A stretch of DNA of 64,000 bases from Hyphomicrobium_A sp044507625 (GTDB lineage Bacteria; Pseudomonadota; Alphaproteobacteria; Rhizobiales; Hyphomicrobiaceae), in NCBI GenBank assembly GCA_044507625.1, contig JBIQJE010000001.1, positions 1 to 64,000 on the forward strand. Direction: 5' to 3'. The translations under genes were made by a program, and so were the position numbers. This document shows, piece after piece, positions 52,285 through 61,314 of this stretch (positions are counted from its first letter, which is position 1; each line of letters starts with the position of its first letter). The notes below the pieces were generated by a model. The model was not told the DNA's origin and did not search any database. It saw nothing but the letters and a program-made list of their open reading frames with translations.

Positions 52285-52925
52285 TGGGCGGCGCGACGAA
52301 CGAGCGAACGGTCTTGCCGCAGCAGCCAGCTGGACGCGCATGGCAACGCATGCTGTCGGGACGGCGCCTCGACTTGCTCAATCCCTCTCCGGCAGACATC
52401 GAGATCGAGGACATTGCCCACGGGTTGGCGCGCGTCGCCCGCTGGAATGGTCAGACCGTCGGGGCGCATGCATTTTCCGTTGCCCAGCACACGCTGATCG
52501 TCGAAGACATCGCGTTCGCCCGCGCGCCCAAATGGCCAGCGCAATGGCGGCTCGCGGCACTCCTGCACGACGCGCCCGAATATGTCGTCGGCGATCTCAT
52601 CAGTCCGTTCAAAACCGCGATCGGTCTCGATTACAAATCATTCGAGTTGCGTCTACTCGCCGCAATCCACACGCGCTTTGGCCTGCCTGAAACTTTGCCG
52701 AGCGATGTTCAATCTCGCATCAAGGACGCCGACCGCATCGCCGCGTACTTCGAGGCTACGCGTCTTGCGGGCTTCACCGAGGATGAGGCGGTCGTATATT
52801 TCGGTCACCCTGAGATAGGTGATCCTCACCTCGTCGCTGCACTTTCGAACCTCGAACCCGTGGCAGCATGTGCAGCTGAAGAAATTTTTCTCACCCGCTT
52901 TCGCAACTTGATTGAACGTTTGTGA
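52284..52925 (+). CDS. HD-domain hydrolase (YfbR-like)
   Basis: 213 residues from ATG 52284, one base overlap with the tag stop. HD phosphohydrolase motifs: His in AHAFSVAQHTLI, HD in ALLHDAPEYVVGDL, and the last Asp in RIKDADRIAAY. The YfbR family has 5'-deoxynucleotidase activity; substrate unproven here. End of the ygfZ-tag-HD unit. Confidence 0.88.
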   Translation: MGGATNERTVLPQQPAGRAWQRMLSGRRLDLLNPSPADIEIEDIAHGLARVARWNGQTVGAHAFSVAQHTLIVEDIAFARAPKWPAQWRLAALLHDAPEYVVGDLISPFKTAIGLDYKSFELRLLAAIHTRFGLPETLPSDVQSRIKDADRIAAYFEATRLAGFTEDEAVVYFGHPEIGDPHLVAALSNLEPVAACAAEEIFLTRFRNLIERL

Positions 52926-53040
52926 GCATTGCGCGTTGTCCCCTGACGGACCGCTGGTGCCGCGATTGGTCGGAAAAGCGCCACGTTCCGGTCGAAGCCT
53001 CCTGAGAGGGGGTCTCCAACGCATACGTGGAGGGCAGCCA

Positions 53041-54078
53041 ATGTCGTACGGCGAGGTTAGGGAGAGGGCGAACCGCATGGCGAGTGAAGCCGATCCCGCT
53101 ACCGTGTCCAGTACGGCGGGGGTCGAGATCGGTCTCAACGCGGCGATTGTCGCAGTGACCGACAACGAGCCTGTCGTACTCGTCATTCGAGGTGAAGCCG
53201 ATAAGGCCGGAGCGACCGATGGTCTGCCTTTCGGGACGTTCTCGCCATTGCAGCACCGCACCTTCGAGGGCGGCCTGCGCGCCTGGGTGCACCGGCAGAC
53301 CGGGCTCGAGCTCGGGTATGCGGAGCAGCTTTATACTTTCGGTGACCGTGGACGCCACGCGCAGCCGGGAGATGTCGGCCCGCATGTCGTTTCCATCGGT
53401 TACCTGGCGCTCACGCAGACACGCCCGTCGGTCGATCTGCAGCAGGGTGCATGGCGGAGCTGGTACCACTATTTTCCCTGGGAGGATTGGCGCCGCGGCC
53501 GCCCCGAGATTCTCGAAACCACCATCGAGCCCAAGCTCCGCGAATGGGTGGCCGCGCAGCGCGGCGCGACATCGCAACCCATCAGCCGCCAGGAGCGCGT
53601 GCGCATTTGTTTCGCGCTCGAAGGTGCGGCCTGGGACGAAGAGAAGGTGCTCGAGCGCTACGAGCTTCTCTATGAAGCGGGGCTCGTCGATGAGGCGATG
53701 CGGGACGGCCGCGAGGCCGCACGCCAGTGGGCGGAGCGTCCCCGTCTCGGCGTTCCGATGCACTTCGACCACCGCCGCATATTGGCAACCGCCATCGGGC
53801 GCGTGCGCGCGAAGATCAAATATCGCCCGGTCATCTTCGAGCTGATGCCGGACGATTTCACGCTCTTCGAATTGCAGCGGACCGTCGAAGCCATTCTCGG
53901 ACCCCATCTGCACAAGCAGAACTTCCGCCGCCTCGTTGAAGGCGCCGGCCTCGTCGAGCCGACGGGCGAGGTAAAAATGCGCACCGGCGGCCGTCCCGCG
54001 AAGCTCTATCGCTTCCGGCGCGAGGTGCTTCTGGAGCGCCCGGCTCCAGGCGTGCGCGTCAAGCCAGGAAAGATATGA
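53041..54078 (+). CDS. nadQ: NadQ/NrtR-type Nudix transcriptional regulator of NAD biosynthesis
   Basis: 345 residues, GGAGGGCAGCCA before ATG 53041. N-terminal Nudix-like domain (about 20-165; GTFSPLQHRTFEGGLRAWVH, in place of an intact Nudix box, so probably a sensor) and a C-terminal winged-helix domain (about 250-335; FELMPDDFTLFELQRTVEAI, RLVEGAGLVEPTGE, GRPAKLYRF). Alphaproteobacteria use such a repressor, NadQ, for nadABC; location 240 bases before nadA with palindromic boxes between fits. The symbol rests on domain layout and context. Confidence 0.85.
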   Translation: MSYGEVRERANRMASEADPATVSSTAGVEIGLNAAIVAVTDNEPVVLVIRGEADKAGATDGLPFGTFSPLQHRTFEGGLRAWVHRQTGLELGYAEQLYTFGDRGRHAQPGDVGPHVVSIGYLALTQTRPSVDLQQGAWRSWYHYFPWEDWRRGRPEILETTIEPKLREWVAAQRGATSQPISRQERVRICFALEGAAWDEEKVLERYELLYEAGLVDEAMRDGREAARQWAERPRLGVPMHFDHRRILATAIGRVRAKIKYRPVIFELMPDDFTLFELQRTVEAILGPHLHKQNFRRLVEGAGLVEPTGEVKMRTGGRPAKLYRFRREVLLERPAPGVRVKPGKI

Positions 54079-54195
54079 CCTGACGCCATAGCAGCTATGC
54101 GGGGCTCAGCCCGTATAGCTGCAGAAATTCGCGTGCCGGGCCCTAACGTTACTGGTCATGGGGGGTTGGATGAAGTAACCTTCCTCCACCCTTTG

Positions 54196-54214
54196 AATGC
54201 TCAAAAAGAGCATT
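54196..54214. promoter_or_regulatory. Palindromic operator 1 before nadA (putative NadQ box)
   Basis: AATGCTCAAAAAGAGCATT: perfect 7-bp arms and a 5-base spacer, 103 bases before the nadA ATG. It shares CTC-N5-GAG with operator 2; the centres are 63 bases apart, about six helical turns. Confidence 0.65.
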
Positions 54215-54258
54215 ATATATCCAACACCGGCCACGGCCGGCCCGAATGACGGCCCCAT

Positions 54259-54277
54259 TATACTCAAGTTGAGCATA
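54259..54277. promoter_or_regulatory. Palindromic operator 2 before nadA (putative NadQ box)
   Basis: TATACTCAAGTTGAGCATA: arms of nine with one mismatch around a central G, 40 bases before the nadA ATG, so placed to block the promoter. A further half-site TTGAGTGTA follows at about 54284-54292. Confidence 0.65.
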
Positions 54278-54316
54278 GCGAAATTGAGTGTAGCAAGGCC
54301 CCGTGAGGATGAAGCG

Positions 54317-55369
54317 ATGGATTCACTCGTCTGCCCTGTCTCCGAGCGCCGCCCCCAACCGGCGGCACGGCACGCGCTGCCCGAGTTTACGCCCGAGCTG
54401 GCCGCCGAGATGGCGCCGATGTACGCGCGTGTCCAGCACGTCGTCACCCCGATGGAGTGGCCGGCCTATGCTCCCCTGATCAAGGCGATCAATGCCCTGA
54501 AGAAGGAGCGTAACGCGGTCATCCTGGCGCATAACTACATGACGCCGGAGATCTTCAACTGCGTCGGTGATTTCCGCGGCGACAGCCTGCAGCTCGCCCG
54601 CGAGGCCGCGCGCGTCGATGCGGACGTCATCGTCCAGGCTGGCGTGCACTTCATGGCGGAGACCTCCAAGCTCCTCAGCCCGGACAAAAAGGTCCTCATT
54701 CCCGATCCGCTGGCCGGATGCTCCCTCGCGGCCTCGATCACCGCCGAAGACGTACGCATGCTGCGCGACGCCTATCCTGGCGTGCCGATCGTTACCTACG
54801 TGAACACCTCGGCGGCGGTGAAGGCCGAGTGCGATATCACTTGCACCTCGTCCAACGCCGTGAAGGTGGTGGAGAGCCTCGGCGCGCCGCGCGTACTCCT
54901 TATCCCTGATGAATATCTGGCGCGCTACGTGCAGACCCAGACGAAGGTCGAGATCATCGCGTGGAAGGGCCACTGCGAGGTGCACGAGCTGTTTACCGCC
55001 GAGGACATCGAGGCGATGCGTGCCGCCGATCCGGGGATGAAGGTGATCGCGCACCCCGAGTGCCCGCCGGAGGTGATCGCAGCCGCCGACTTCACCGGCT
55101 CGACCGCGGCCATGATCGGCTATGTGAAGAACAACCGCCCGCGCAAGGTCGCGCTCATCACCGAATGCTCGATGGCATCCAACGTTGCCGTCGAGGCGCC
55201 GGACGTCGAGTTCATTCGTCCGTGCAACCTCTGCCCGCACATGAAGCGCATCAGCCTCGAGAACATCTACGAAGCCTTGCGCGACATGAAGTACGAGGTC
55301 CACGTCGACCCCGCAATCGCCGCCAAGGCCCGTCGCGCCGTCGAGCGGATGATCAACCTCACCAACTAG
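54317..55369 (+). CDS. nadA: Quinolinate synthase A
   Basis: 350 residues from ATG 54317 (GAGGATGAAGCG). Condenses iminoaspartate and dihydroxyacetone phosphate to quinolinate; [4Fe-4S] enzyme. Substrate motifs AHNYMTPEI, GDSLQLAREAA, YVNTSAAVKAECD; cluster Cys in CDITCTSSN, ITECSMASN and CNLCPHMKRI. First gene of nadABC, downstream of the operators. Confidence 0.97.
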   Translation: MDSLVCPVSERRPQPAARHALPEFTPELAAEMAPMYARVQHVVTPMEWPAYAPLIKAINALKKERNAVILAHNYMTPEIFNCVGDFRGDSLQLAREAARVDADVIVQAGVHFMAETSKLLSPDKKVLIPDPLAGCSLAASITAEDVRMLRDAYPGVPIVTYVNTSAAVKAECDITCTSSNAVKVVESLGAPRVLLIPDEYLARYVQTQTKVEIIAWKGHCEVHELFTAEDIEAMRAADPGMKVIAHPECPPEVIAAADFTGSTAAMIGYVKNNRPRKVALITECSMASNVAVEAPDVEFIRPCNLCPHMKRISLENIYEALRDMKYEVHVDPAIAAKARRAVERMINLTN

Positions 55370-55371
55370 AA

Positions 55372-55394
55372 AGCCGGCGGCCACGCCGCCGGCT
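55372..55394 (+). other. Intercistronic hairpin between nadA and nadB
   Basis: Perfect 10-bp GC stem AGCCGGCGGC / GCCGCCGGCT with loop CAC, three bases after the nadA stop and 25 bases before nadB. No U tract, so more likely an mRNA-stability or partial attenuation element than a full terminator. Confidence 0.55.
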
Positions 55395-55419
55395 CACATT
55401 CCACCATTGGGGAATGTCG

Positions 55420-57093
55420 ATGACTCACGACTTCAAACACCCCGGCGACGCCAGCTTCCGCGCCGCGCACGACGAGCCCCTCGGTGCCGAGGGCGACGTC
55501 GTCATTGTCGGTGCAGGGCTTGCGGGGCTTTTCACCGCCCTGAAGCTCGCACCGATGCCGGTGACGGTCGTTGCAGCCGCTCCGCTTGGCCAGGGCGCGT
55601 CCACGGGATGGGCGCAGGGCGGCGTTGCCGCCGCGGTCGGCGCCACCGATGCACCGGAGCTGCACGCCGCTGACACGATTGCCGCCGGGGCGGGTACAGT
55701 CGATGAGACGGTTGCCCGTTTCGTCGCCGCCGAAGGCCCCGCGCGCATCGCCGACCTGTCGGGTGAGGGCGTGCCCTTCGACCGGGAGCCCGACGGCGAA
55801 TTCGCGTTGAGCCAGGAAGCGGCCCATTCGCGCCGGCGTGTCGTGCACGTTTCCGGAGACCGCACGGGCGCCGCCATTCTTGAAGCCCTCATCGCGCGCG
55901 TGCGCGCGACGCCCTCGATCCGTGTGCTGGAGGGCTACGAGGCGGACGAGCTCATTGTCGCCGATGGCCGTGTCGAGGGCGTGCGCCTGGTACGTTCCGG
56001 TACGCTCGGCAGAGAGGTTTATGAATACGTTCCAGCCTGCGCCGCCGTGCTGGCGACGGGTGGTGTCGGCGCGCTCTATGCGGTGACGACCAACCCCACC
56101 TACGCGCGCGGCGAATCGATCGCGATGGCAGCGCGCGCGGGCGCCGTCATCGGCGATCCCGAGTTCGTGCAGTTCCATCCCACCGCCATCGATGCGGGGC
56201 TCGATCCCGCCCCGCTCGCCACCGAGGCGTTGCGCGGCGAGGGCGCAATCCTCGTCAACCGCTATGGCCAGCGCTTCATGTTCGCCATCGATCCGCGCGG
56301 CGAGCTTGCCCCGCGCGACGTCGTTGCCCGCGCCGTCTTCACCGAGATCGCCGCCGGCCGTGGCGCATTCCTCGATTGCCGCGAGGCGATCGGCGCGCGC
56401 TTTCCGGACGCCTTTCCAACCGTCTACGGGCTTTGCAGCAAGGCCGGCATCGATCCCGTACACGATCTCATCCCCGTTGCACCGGCCGCGCACTATCACA
56501 TGGGTGGCATAGCGACGGACGCACGCGGACGCTCCAGCATTCCGGGGCTCTGGGCCGTTGGCGAGGTTGCTTCGACCGGGCTCCACGGCGCCAACCGCCT
56601 CGCCTCCAACTCGCTGCTTGAAGCGGTGGTCTTTGCCGCGCGTGCCGCCGCCGACATCAAGGAACTCGGCCGCGGCAACCGCAACGCGCCCCGCACCCAA
56701 CTGCAGCGCGTCGGCAGCCTCGTTGCGGACCACACGGAGACGCGCGCCCCCGCCGTTGCACGGCTGCGCCGCACGATGAGCGACGATGTCGGCGTCGTGC
56801 GCAACGCCGCCGGATTGAAACGCGCGATCTCGATCCTGCGCGACATCGAGCGCCAGGCTGGTCCGGACCGGGTGCTGGCCAACATGGCGCTTACCGCCCG
56901 CTTCATCGCCGCCGGCGCACTGCTCCGTGAGGAAAGCCGCGGCGCACAGGCGCGCAGCGACTTCCCGGGCGCCGATACCGCATATGCGCACCGCACCTTC
57001 CTGACCCTCGACGACATCGAGGACGTCGGCCAACGCGCTGCTGCAGCCCATGCGCCCAGCGCCTGGGAATGGCAGGCGGGAGCAGCGCGATGA
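55420..57093 (+). CDS. nadB: L-aspartate oxidase
   Basis: 557 residues from ATG 55420 (GGGGA six bases upstream; ATG 55414 possible). FAD enzyme making iminoaspartate for NadA. FAD site VVIVGAGLAGLFTAL, ASTGWAQGGVAAAVG, active-site region FHPTAI, RGEGAILVNRYGQRF and AAHYHMGGIATDARG; C-terminal helical domain. The stop overlaps the nadC ATG. Central nadABC gene. Confidence 0.96.
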   Translation: MTHDFKHPGDASFRAAHDEPLGAEGDVVIVGAGLAGLFTALKLAPMPVTVVAAAPLGQGASTGWAQGGVAAAVGATDAPELHAADTIAAGAGTVDETVARFVAAEGPARIADLSGEGVPFDREPDGEFALSQEAAHSRRRVVHVSGDRTGAAILEALIARVRATPSIRVLEGYEADELIVADGRVEGVRLVRSGTLGREVYEYVPACAAVLATGGVGALYAVTTNPTYARGESIAMAARAGAVIGDPEFVQFHPTAIDAGLDPAPLATEALRGEGAILVNRYGQRFMFAIDPRGELAPRDVVARAVFTEIAAGRGAFLDCREAIGARFPDAFPTVYGLCSKAGIDPVHDLIPVAPAAHYHMGGIATDARGRSSIPGLWAVGEVASTGLHGANRLASNSLLEAVVFAARAAADIKELGRGNRNAPRTQLQRVGSLVADHTETRAPAVARLRRTMSDDVGVVRNAAGLKRAISILRDIERQAGPDRVLANMALTARFIAAGALLREESRGAQARSDFPGADTAYAHRTFLTLDDIEDVGQRAAAAHAPSAWEWQAGAAR

Positions 57094-57971
57094 CCGTCGC
57101 GAGTGGCGTGCAAGCGCGGGAGTTGCGCCTGCCCGATGCCGTCGTCGAAAAAGCGGTCGCCGAATCCCTCGCCGAAGATCTCGGCCTCGGCGGTGACATC
57201 ACCACCGAGGCGACCATTCCTGCAGGGACGCGCGCCTCTGCCGTCATAGCGGCACGCAAGCCCGGCACCGTTGCGGGCATCCAGCTCGCGAAGGCCGCCT
57301 TCAAGACGCTCGACCCATTCGTCGAGTTCGAAACCGTCATAGGCGACGGCGGCAAGGTGGAAGCAGGCGCGATCATCGCACGCGTGAGCGGAGACGCGCG
57401 CGCCCTCCTCACCGCCGAACGCACCGCGCTCAATTTCCTCGGCCACATGAGCGGCATCGCGACCCTCACCGCGCGCTATGTCGAGGCGGTGGCGGGCACG
57501 GGGGCGCGCATCATCGATACGCGCAAGACGACACCGGGCCTGCGTGCGCTGGAAAAGTTCGCCGTGCGCTGCGGCGGTGGTGTCAATCACCGCTTCGGCC
57601 TCTTCGATGCCGTGCTTATCAAGGACAACCACATCGAAGCCGCCGGCGGCATTGGACCGGCCCTGGAGCGCGCCCGCCATCATTCCGGTCATATGGTAAA
57701 AGTCGAGATCGAGGTGACCTCGTTAGATGAACTCGACGACGCGCTGAAACTCGCGCCGGATGCGGTGCTGCTCGATAATATGCCGCCGGATCTGCTGAAG
57801 GCCGCCGTCGCCGAAGTGGCCGGCCGCGTCATCACCGAGGCCTCGGGCGGCGTTACGCTCGAAACCGTCCGCGCCATCGCCGAGACGGGTGTCGATCTCA
57901 TTTCCGTGGGTGCCCTCACCCACTCCGCGCCGGTGCTCGATGTCGGTCTCGACTTTAACGCACCTCGATAG
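57090..57971 (+). CDS. nadC: Nicotinate-nucleotide pyrophosphorylase (quinolinate phosphoribosyltransferase)
   Basis: 293 residues from ATG 57090 (GCGATGACC, overlap with the nadB TGA). Converts quinolinate and PRPP to nicotinate mononucleotide. Motifs GDITTEATIPAG, ERTALNFLGHMSGIAT, RIIDTRKTTPGLRALEK, GGVNHRFGLFDAVLIKDNHI and VEIEVTSLDEL. Last gene of nadABC. Confidence 0.97.
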   Translation: MTVASGVQARELRLPDAVVEKAVAESLAEDLGLGGDITTEATIPAGTRASAVIAARKPGTVAGIQLAKAAFKTLDPFVEFETVIGDGGKVEAGAIIARVSGDARALLTAERTALNFLGHMSGIATLTARYVEAVAGTGARIIDTRKTTPGLRALEKFAVRCGGGVNHRFGLFDAVLIKDNHIEAAGGIGPALERARHHSGHMVKVEIEVTSLDELDDALKLAPDAVLLDNMPPDLLKAAVAEVAGRVITEASGGVTLETVRAIAETGVDLISVGALTHSAPVLDVGLDFNAPR

Positions 57972-58040
57972 TTGCAGACACGGGCGCTTGATTTCGCCAC
58001 AGTTGCTGCGCAAATCAGGCCCAGGGCGGACGCGTCCTCT

Positions 58041-58144
58041 AGACCATGGTCGCCTCGGACTCTATCGGGCCGGGGCGTGAATCATTGGTCTGATCAAGAC
58101 ACTAGAGCCGCATGGCGGGCCGAAGAAAAGCAGTCGCGCTCTAG
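58041..58144 (+). repeat. Two-hairpin intergenic repeat, copy 5 (diverged)
   Basis: 104 bases, TAGACCATGGTCGCCTCGG through GAATCATTGGTCT, then AGAGCCGCATGGCG and AGTCGCGCTCTA. The left arms still pair at their ends (AGACCA / TGGTCT); the inner stem and the right arms carry several changes. Between nadC and the small membrane gene. Confidence 0.83.
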
Positions 58145-58155
58145 GGGAGGACCGG

Positions 58156-58377
58156 ATGGATTTCGTACGCGGTATTGTGATCTGGGGCGGCGTTGCGCTC
58201 GCCGGTGCCGCCGTGGGCGGCATCATCGCCGGCATGAAGAACCGCGACTATTCCTCCTGGATCGCCTGGTGCTTCGTGCTGCCCCCGCTCGTGTTCGTAT
58301 TGCTGCTCCTGCCGCGTCACCAGGGTCAGCGTCCGCGTCAGCCGCGCCTCGATGAGAGCGAGCGCGGTAGCTGGTAG
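58156..58377 (+). CDS. Small membrane protein (73 aa)
   Basis: ATG 58156 with GGGGAGGACCGG. Two hydrophobic segments: about 5-26 (RGIVIWGGVALAGAAVGGII) and 36-53 (IAWCFVLPPLVFVLLLLP), then an Arg/Gln/Pro-rich tail. No family recognised. Its stop lies 24 bases from the ppdK stop (convergent). Confidence 0.75.
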   Translation: MDFVRGIVIWGGVALAGAAVGGIIAGMKNRDYSSWIAWCFVLPPLVFVLLLLPRHQGQRPRQPRLDESERGSW

Positions 58378-58401
58378 AGCCCGGCGCTTATCAGCCAGCC
58401 C

Positions 58402-61119
58402 TCACACGTCGTCCGAAACGCCACCCTTCGCGCGGATCGATGCCTGCGCGGCCGCGAGGCGCGCAATCGGCACGCGATAGGGCGAGCACGAAACGTAATC
58501 GAGGCCCACCGCGTCGAAGAAGGCGATCGACTTCGGATCGCCGCCATGCTCGCCGCAGATGCCGATCTTGAGATCAGGTTTCACCGCACGCCCACGCTCC
58601 ACGCCGCAGCGCACGAGCTCGCCCACGCCGTCCACATCGATCGACACGAACGGATCCACTGTGAATATGCCCTGCGGCACGTAGGCTTCGAGAATGGGCG
58701 CAGCATCGTCGCGGCTGAGGCCGAGCGTCGTCTGCGTCAGATCGTTGGTGCCGAATGAGAAGAACGCAGCGCCGCCGTCGCCCTCGGCGATCTGCCCGGC
58801 GCGCAGAGCTGCCCGCGGCAGCTCTACCATGGTGCCGACGAGGTAGTCGAGCTTACGGCCCGTCTCCTTCTCCACCGCTGCGGCCGTACGCACGATTACC
58901 TCGCGGAGGATGTCGAACTCTCCGCGGTAGGCGATGAGCGGGATCATGATCTCGACCGTCACGTCCTTGCCGCTGCGCTGCGCCACGGCGATCGCCGCCT
59001 CGAACGCGGCGCGGGCCTGCATCTCCGGTACTTCCGGGTAAAGGATCGCGAGCCGGCAGCCACGGAAGCCGAGCATCGGGTTGAACTCGGAAAGCTGCGC
59101 CACGCGCTGCTGCAGCTTTTCCACCGTCACGCCGAGATCGGCGGCGATAGCGGGAAGTTCGTCCGGGTTGTTGGGCAGGAACTCGTGCAGAGGTGGATCG
59201 AGCAGGCGCACCGTGACCGGCAGCCCCGCCATGATCTCGAAGAGCTGCTCGAAGTCGCCCCGCTGCATGGGTTGGATCTTCGCCAGCGCCGCGCGCCGGC
59301 CCGCCGCATTCTCCGCCAAAATCATCTGGCGCATCGCGCGGATGCGGTCGGCGTCGAAAAACATGTGCTCAGTGCGGGCGAGGCCGATGCCCTCCGCGCC
59401 GAAATCGCGCGCCTGGCGCGCGTCCCGCGGCGTGTCGGCGTTGGCGCGCACGCGGAGCCGGCGCTCCGCATCTGCCCAGCCCATCAATGTCGCGAACGCG
59501 CCCGAAAGCTCCGGCTCGCGCATCTTCGCCCTGCCCAGCAGAACCTGCCCCGTACCGCCGTCGATGGTGATGATGTCGCCCTTGCGCAGCGTCTTCTTGC
59601 CGACGGTGAGCGTGCCCTCCTTGACGTCGATACGCAGTGCGCCGGCGCCCGATACGCATGGGCGGCCCATACCGCGGGCAACGACCGCCGCGTGGCTCGT
59701 CATGCCGCCGCGCGCGGTGAGGATGCCCACTGCGGCGTGCATCCCGTGGATGTCCTCCGGGCTCGTCTCGAGACGCACCAGAATGACATCGTGCCCGTGC
59801 GCGCGCTCGGCTTCGGCATCGTCGGCCGTGAAGACGATCTCACCCGACGCCGCTCCCGGGGAAGCGGGAAGCCCCGTGGCGAGCAGGTCCTTGGCTGCAT
59901 CGGGATCGAGTGTCGGGTGCAGGAGCTGATCGAGGGCCGCCGCGTTCACGCGCATGACAGCTTCCGGGCGCGTGATGGTGCCTTCCTCGGCAAGATCGAC
60001 GGCGATGCGCAACGACGCTTCGGCCGTGCGCTTGCCGGAGCGCGTCTGCAATATCCAGAGCTTGCCGTTCTCGATCGTGAACTCGACATCCTGCATGTCG
60101 CGATAATGCTTTTCGAGCCGGTCGAACACGCCTGCCAGCGTCGCGAACAGCTCGGGCATCTGCTCTTCGAGCGATGGGGCTTCCTCGCGTCCCTCGCTGC
60201 GGCCCTTCTCGGTGAGGGGCTGCGGCGTGCGAATGCCCGCGACCACGTCCTCTCCCTGCGCGTTGACGAGGAATTCGCCGTAGATCTCTCTTGTGCCGGT
60301 CGAAGGATTGCGCGTGAAAGCGACACCCGTGGCGCTGTTTTCGCCGAGGTTACCGAACACCATCGCCTGCACCGTCACGGCCGTGCCCCAGCTATCGGGG
60401 ATATCGTGCAGACGGCGATAGGTTTTCGCGCGCGCGTTCTGCCAGGAGCCGAACACCGCGGCGATGGCGCCGTAGAGCTGCTCGCTGGTATCCTGCGGAA
60501 ACGGCCGGCCGAGATGATCGGCGACGGCCTGCTTGTAGGACTCGATGATCTCCGCCCAGTCCTCCGCCCTGAGATCGGTGTCGGAGGAAAGGGCGTTGAG
60601 ATTCTTGAAGTCCTCGAGCAGATCCTCGAACACCCCGTGGTCGACGCCCAGCACGACGTCGGAATACATCTGGATGAAGCGGCGGTAGCTGTCGTACGCG
60701 AAGCGGCGGTCGCCCGAGCGCTTGGCGAGGCCTTCCACCGTCTCGTCGTTGAGGCCGAGGTTGAGGATGGTATCCATCATGCCCGGCATCGAGGCCCGCG
60801 CGCCCGAGCGCACGGAAAGGAGCAGCGGTCGCTCCACGTCGCCGAAGGTAGCGCCGACCTCGTCCCCGATGAGCTGCACGGCCCGCTCGACTTGCGGCTT
60901 CAATCCGTCGGGCAGCTTCCGGCCTTGCGCATAGTAGGCGTCGCATACCTTGGTAGTGATGGTGAAGCCGGGCGGCACGGGCAGGCCGAGGCTCGCCATC
61001 TCGGCGAGATTCGCGCCCTTGCCGCCGAGCAGCTCGGACATGTCCGCCCGGCCGTCGACATAGCCCGCAGCGAATGCGTAGACCCACTTCGGCTCGGTGA
61101 GCGCCGACCTGTCCGCCAT
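58402..61119 (-). CDS. ppdK: Pyruvate, phosphate dikinase
   Basis: 905 residues from ATG 61119 (AGGA six bases upstream), the family length. Interconverts pyruvate and phosphoenolpyruvate with ATP and Pi. ATP-grasp N-terminal domain (LLGGKGANLAEMASLGLPVP), swivelling domain with catalytic His in GGMTSHAAVVARGMGRP, PEP/pyruvate domain with LGFRGCRLAILYPEVPEMQ and GICGEHGGDP containing the catalytic Cys. The frame is open upstream to 61284 without features. Confidence 0.97.
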   Translation of the reverse strand: MADRSALTEPKWVYAFAAGYVDGRADMSELLGGKGANLAEMASLGLPVPPGFTITTKVCDAYYAQGRKLPDGLKPQVERAVQLIGDEVGATFGDVERPLLLSVRSGARASMPGMMDTILNLGLNDETVEGLAKRSGDRRFAYDSYRRFIQMYSDVVLGVDHGVFEDLLEDFKNLNALSSDTDLRAEDWAEIIESYKQAVADHLGRPFPQDTSEQLYGAIAAVFGSWQNARAKTYRRLHDIPDSWGTAVTVQAMVFGNLGENSATGVAFTRNPSTGTREIYGEFLVNAQGEDVVAGIRTPQPLTEKGRSEGREEAPSLEEQMPELFATLAGVFDRLEKHYRDMQDVEFTIENGKLWILQTRSGKRTAEASLRIAVDLAEEGTITRPEAVMRVNAAALDQLLHPTLDPDAAKDLLATGLPASPGAASGEIVFTADDAEAERAHGHDVILVRLETSPEDIHGMHAAVGILTARGGMTSHAAVVARGMGRPCVSGAGALRIDVKEGTLTVGKKTLRKGDIITIDGGTGQVLLGRAKMREPELSGAFATLMGWADAERRLRVRANADTPRDARQARDFGAEGIGLARTEHMFFDADRIRAMRQMILAENAAGRRAALAKIQPMQRGDFEQLFEIMAGLPVTVRLLDPPLHEFLPNNPDELPAIAADLGVTVEKLQQRVAQLSEFNPMLGFRGCRLAILYPEVPEMQARAAFEAAIAVAQRSGKDVTVEIMIPLIAYRGEFDILREVIVRTAAAVEKETGRKLDYLVGTMVELPRAALRAGQIAEGDGGAAFFSFGTNDLTQTTLGLSRDDAAPILEAYVPQGIFTVDPFVSIDVDGVGELVRCGVERGRAVKPDLKIGICGEHGGDPKSIAFFDAVGLDYVSCSPYRVPIARLAAAQASIRAKGGVSDDV

Positions 61120-61314
61120 CTCATTCCTATCCCGCGGCGCTGTCTTATGGCCTGCACCGCTGTCATATGATGGCATATCAGCCTCTTTAGCCGCTCGAAA
61201 GGTGACGAGCCCGCACACGGTGAAACTGTGATTTGCACCCCGGCGTTCCTCGCTGCCTTTGACGTGGGCGCCGTCATATTTCACTGTGGCGCCCTACCGA
61301 GGGGAGGCAAGCTT

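Noticed and set aside
55366..57051. 561-codon open frame antisense to nadB
   Set aside because: Shadow of the nadB codon pattern; no ribosome binding site and no recognisable domain.
59185..61170. 661-codon open frame antisense to ppdK
   Set aside because: Arg/His/Gly-rich translation without domains, exactly opposite a well-conserved gene; long antisense frames are expected in GC-rich DNA.
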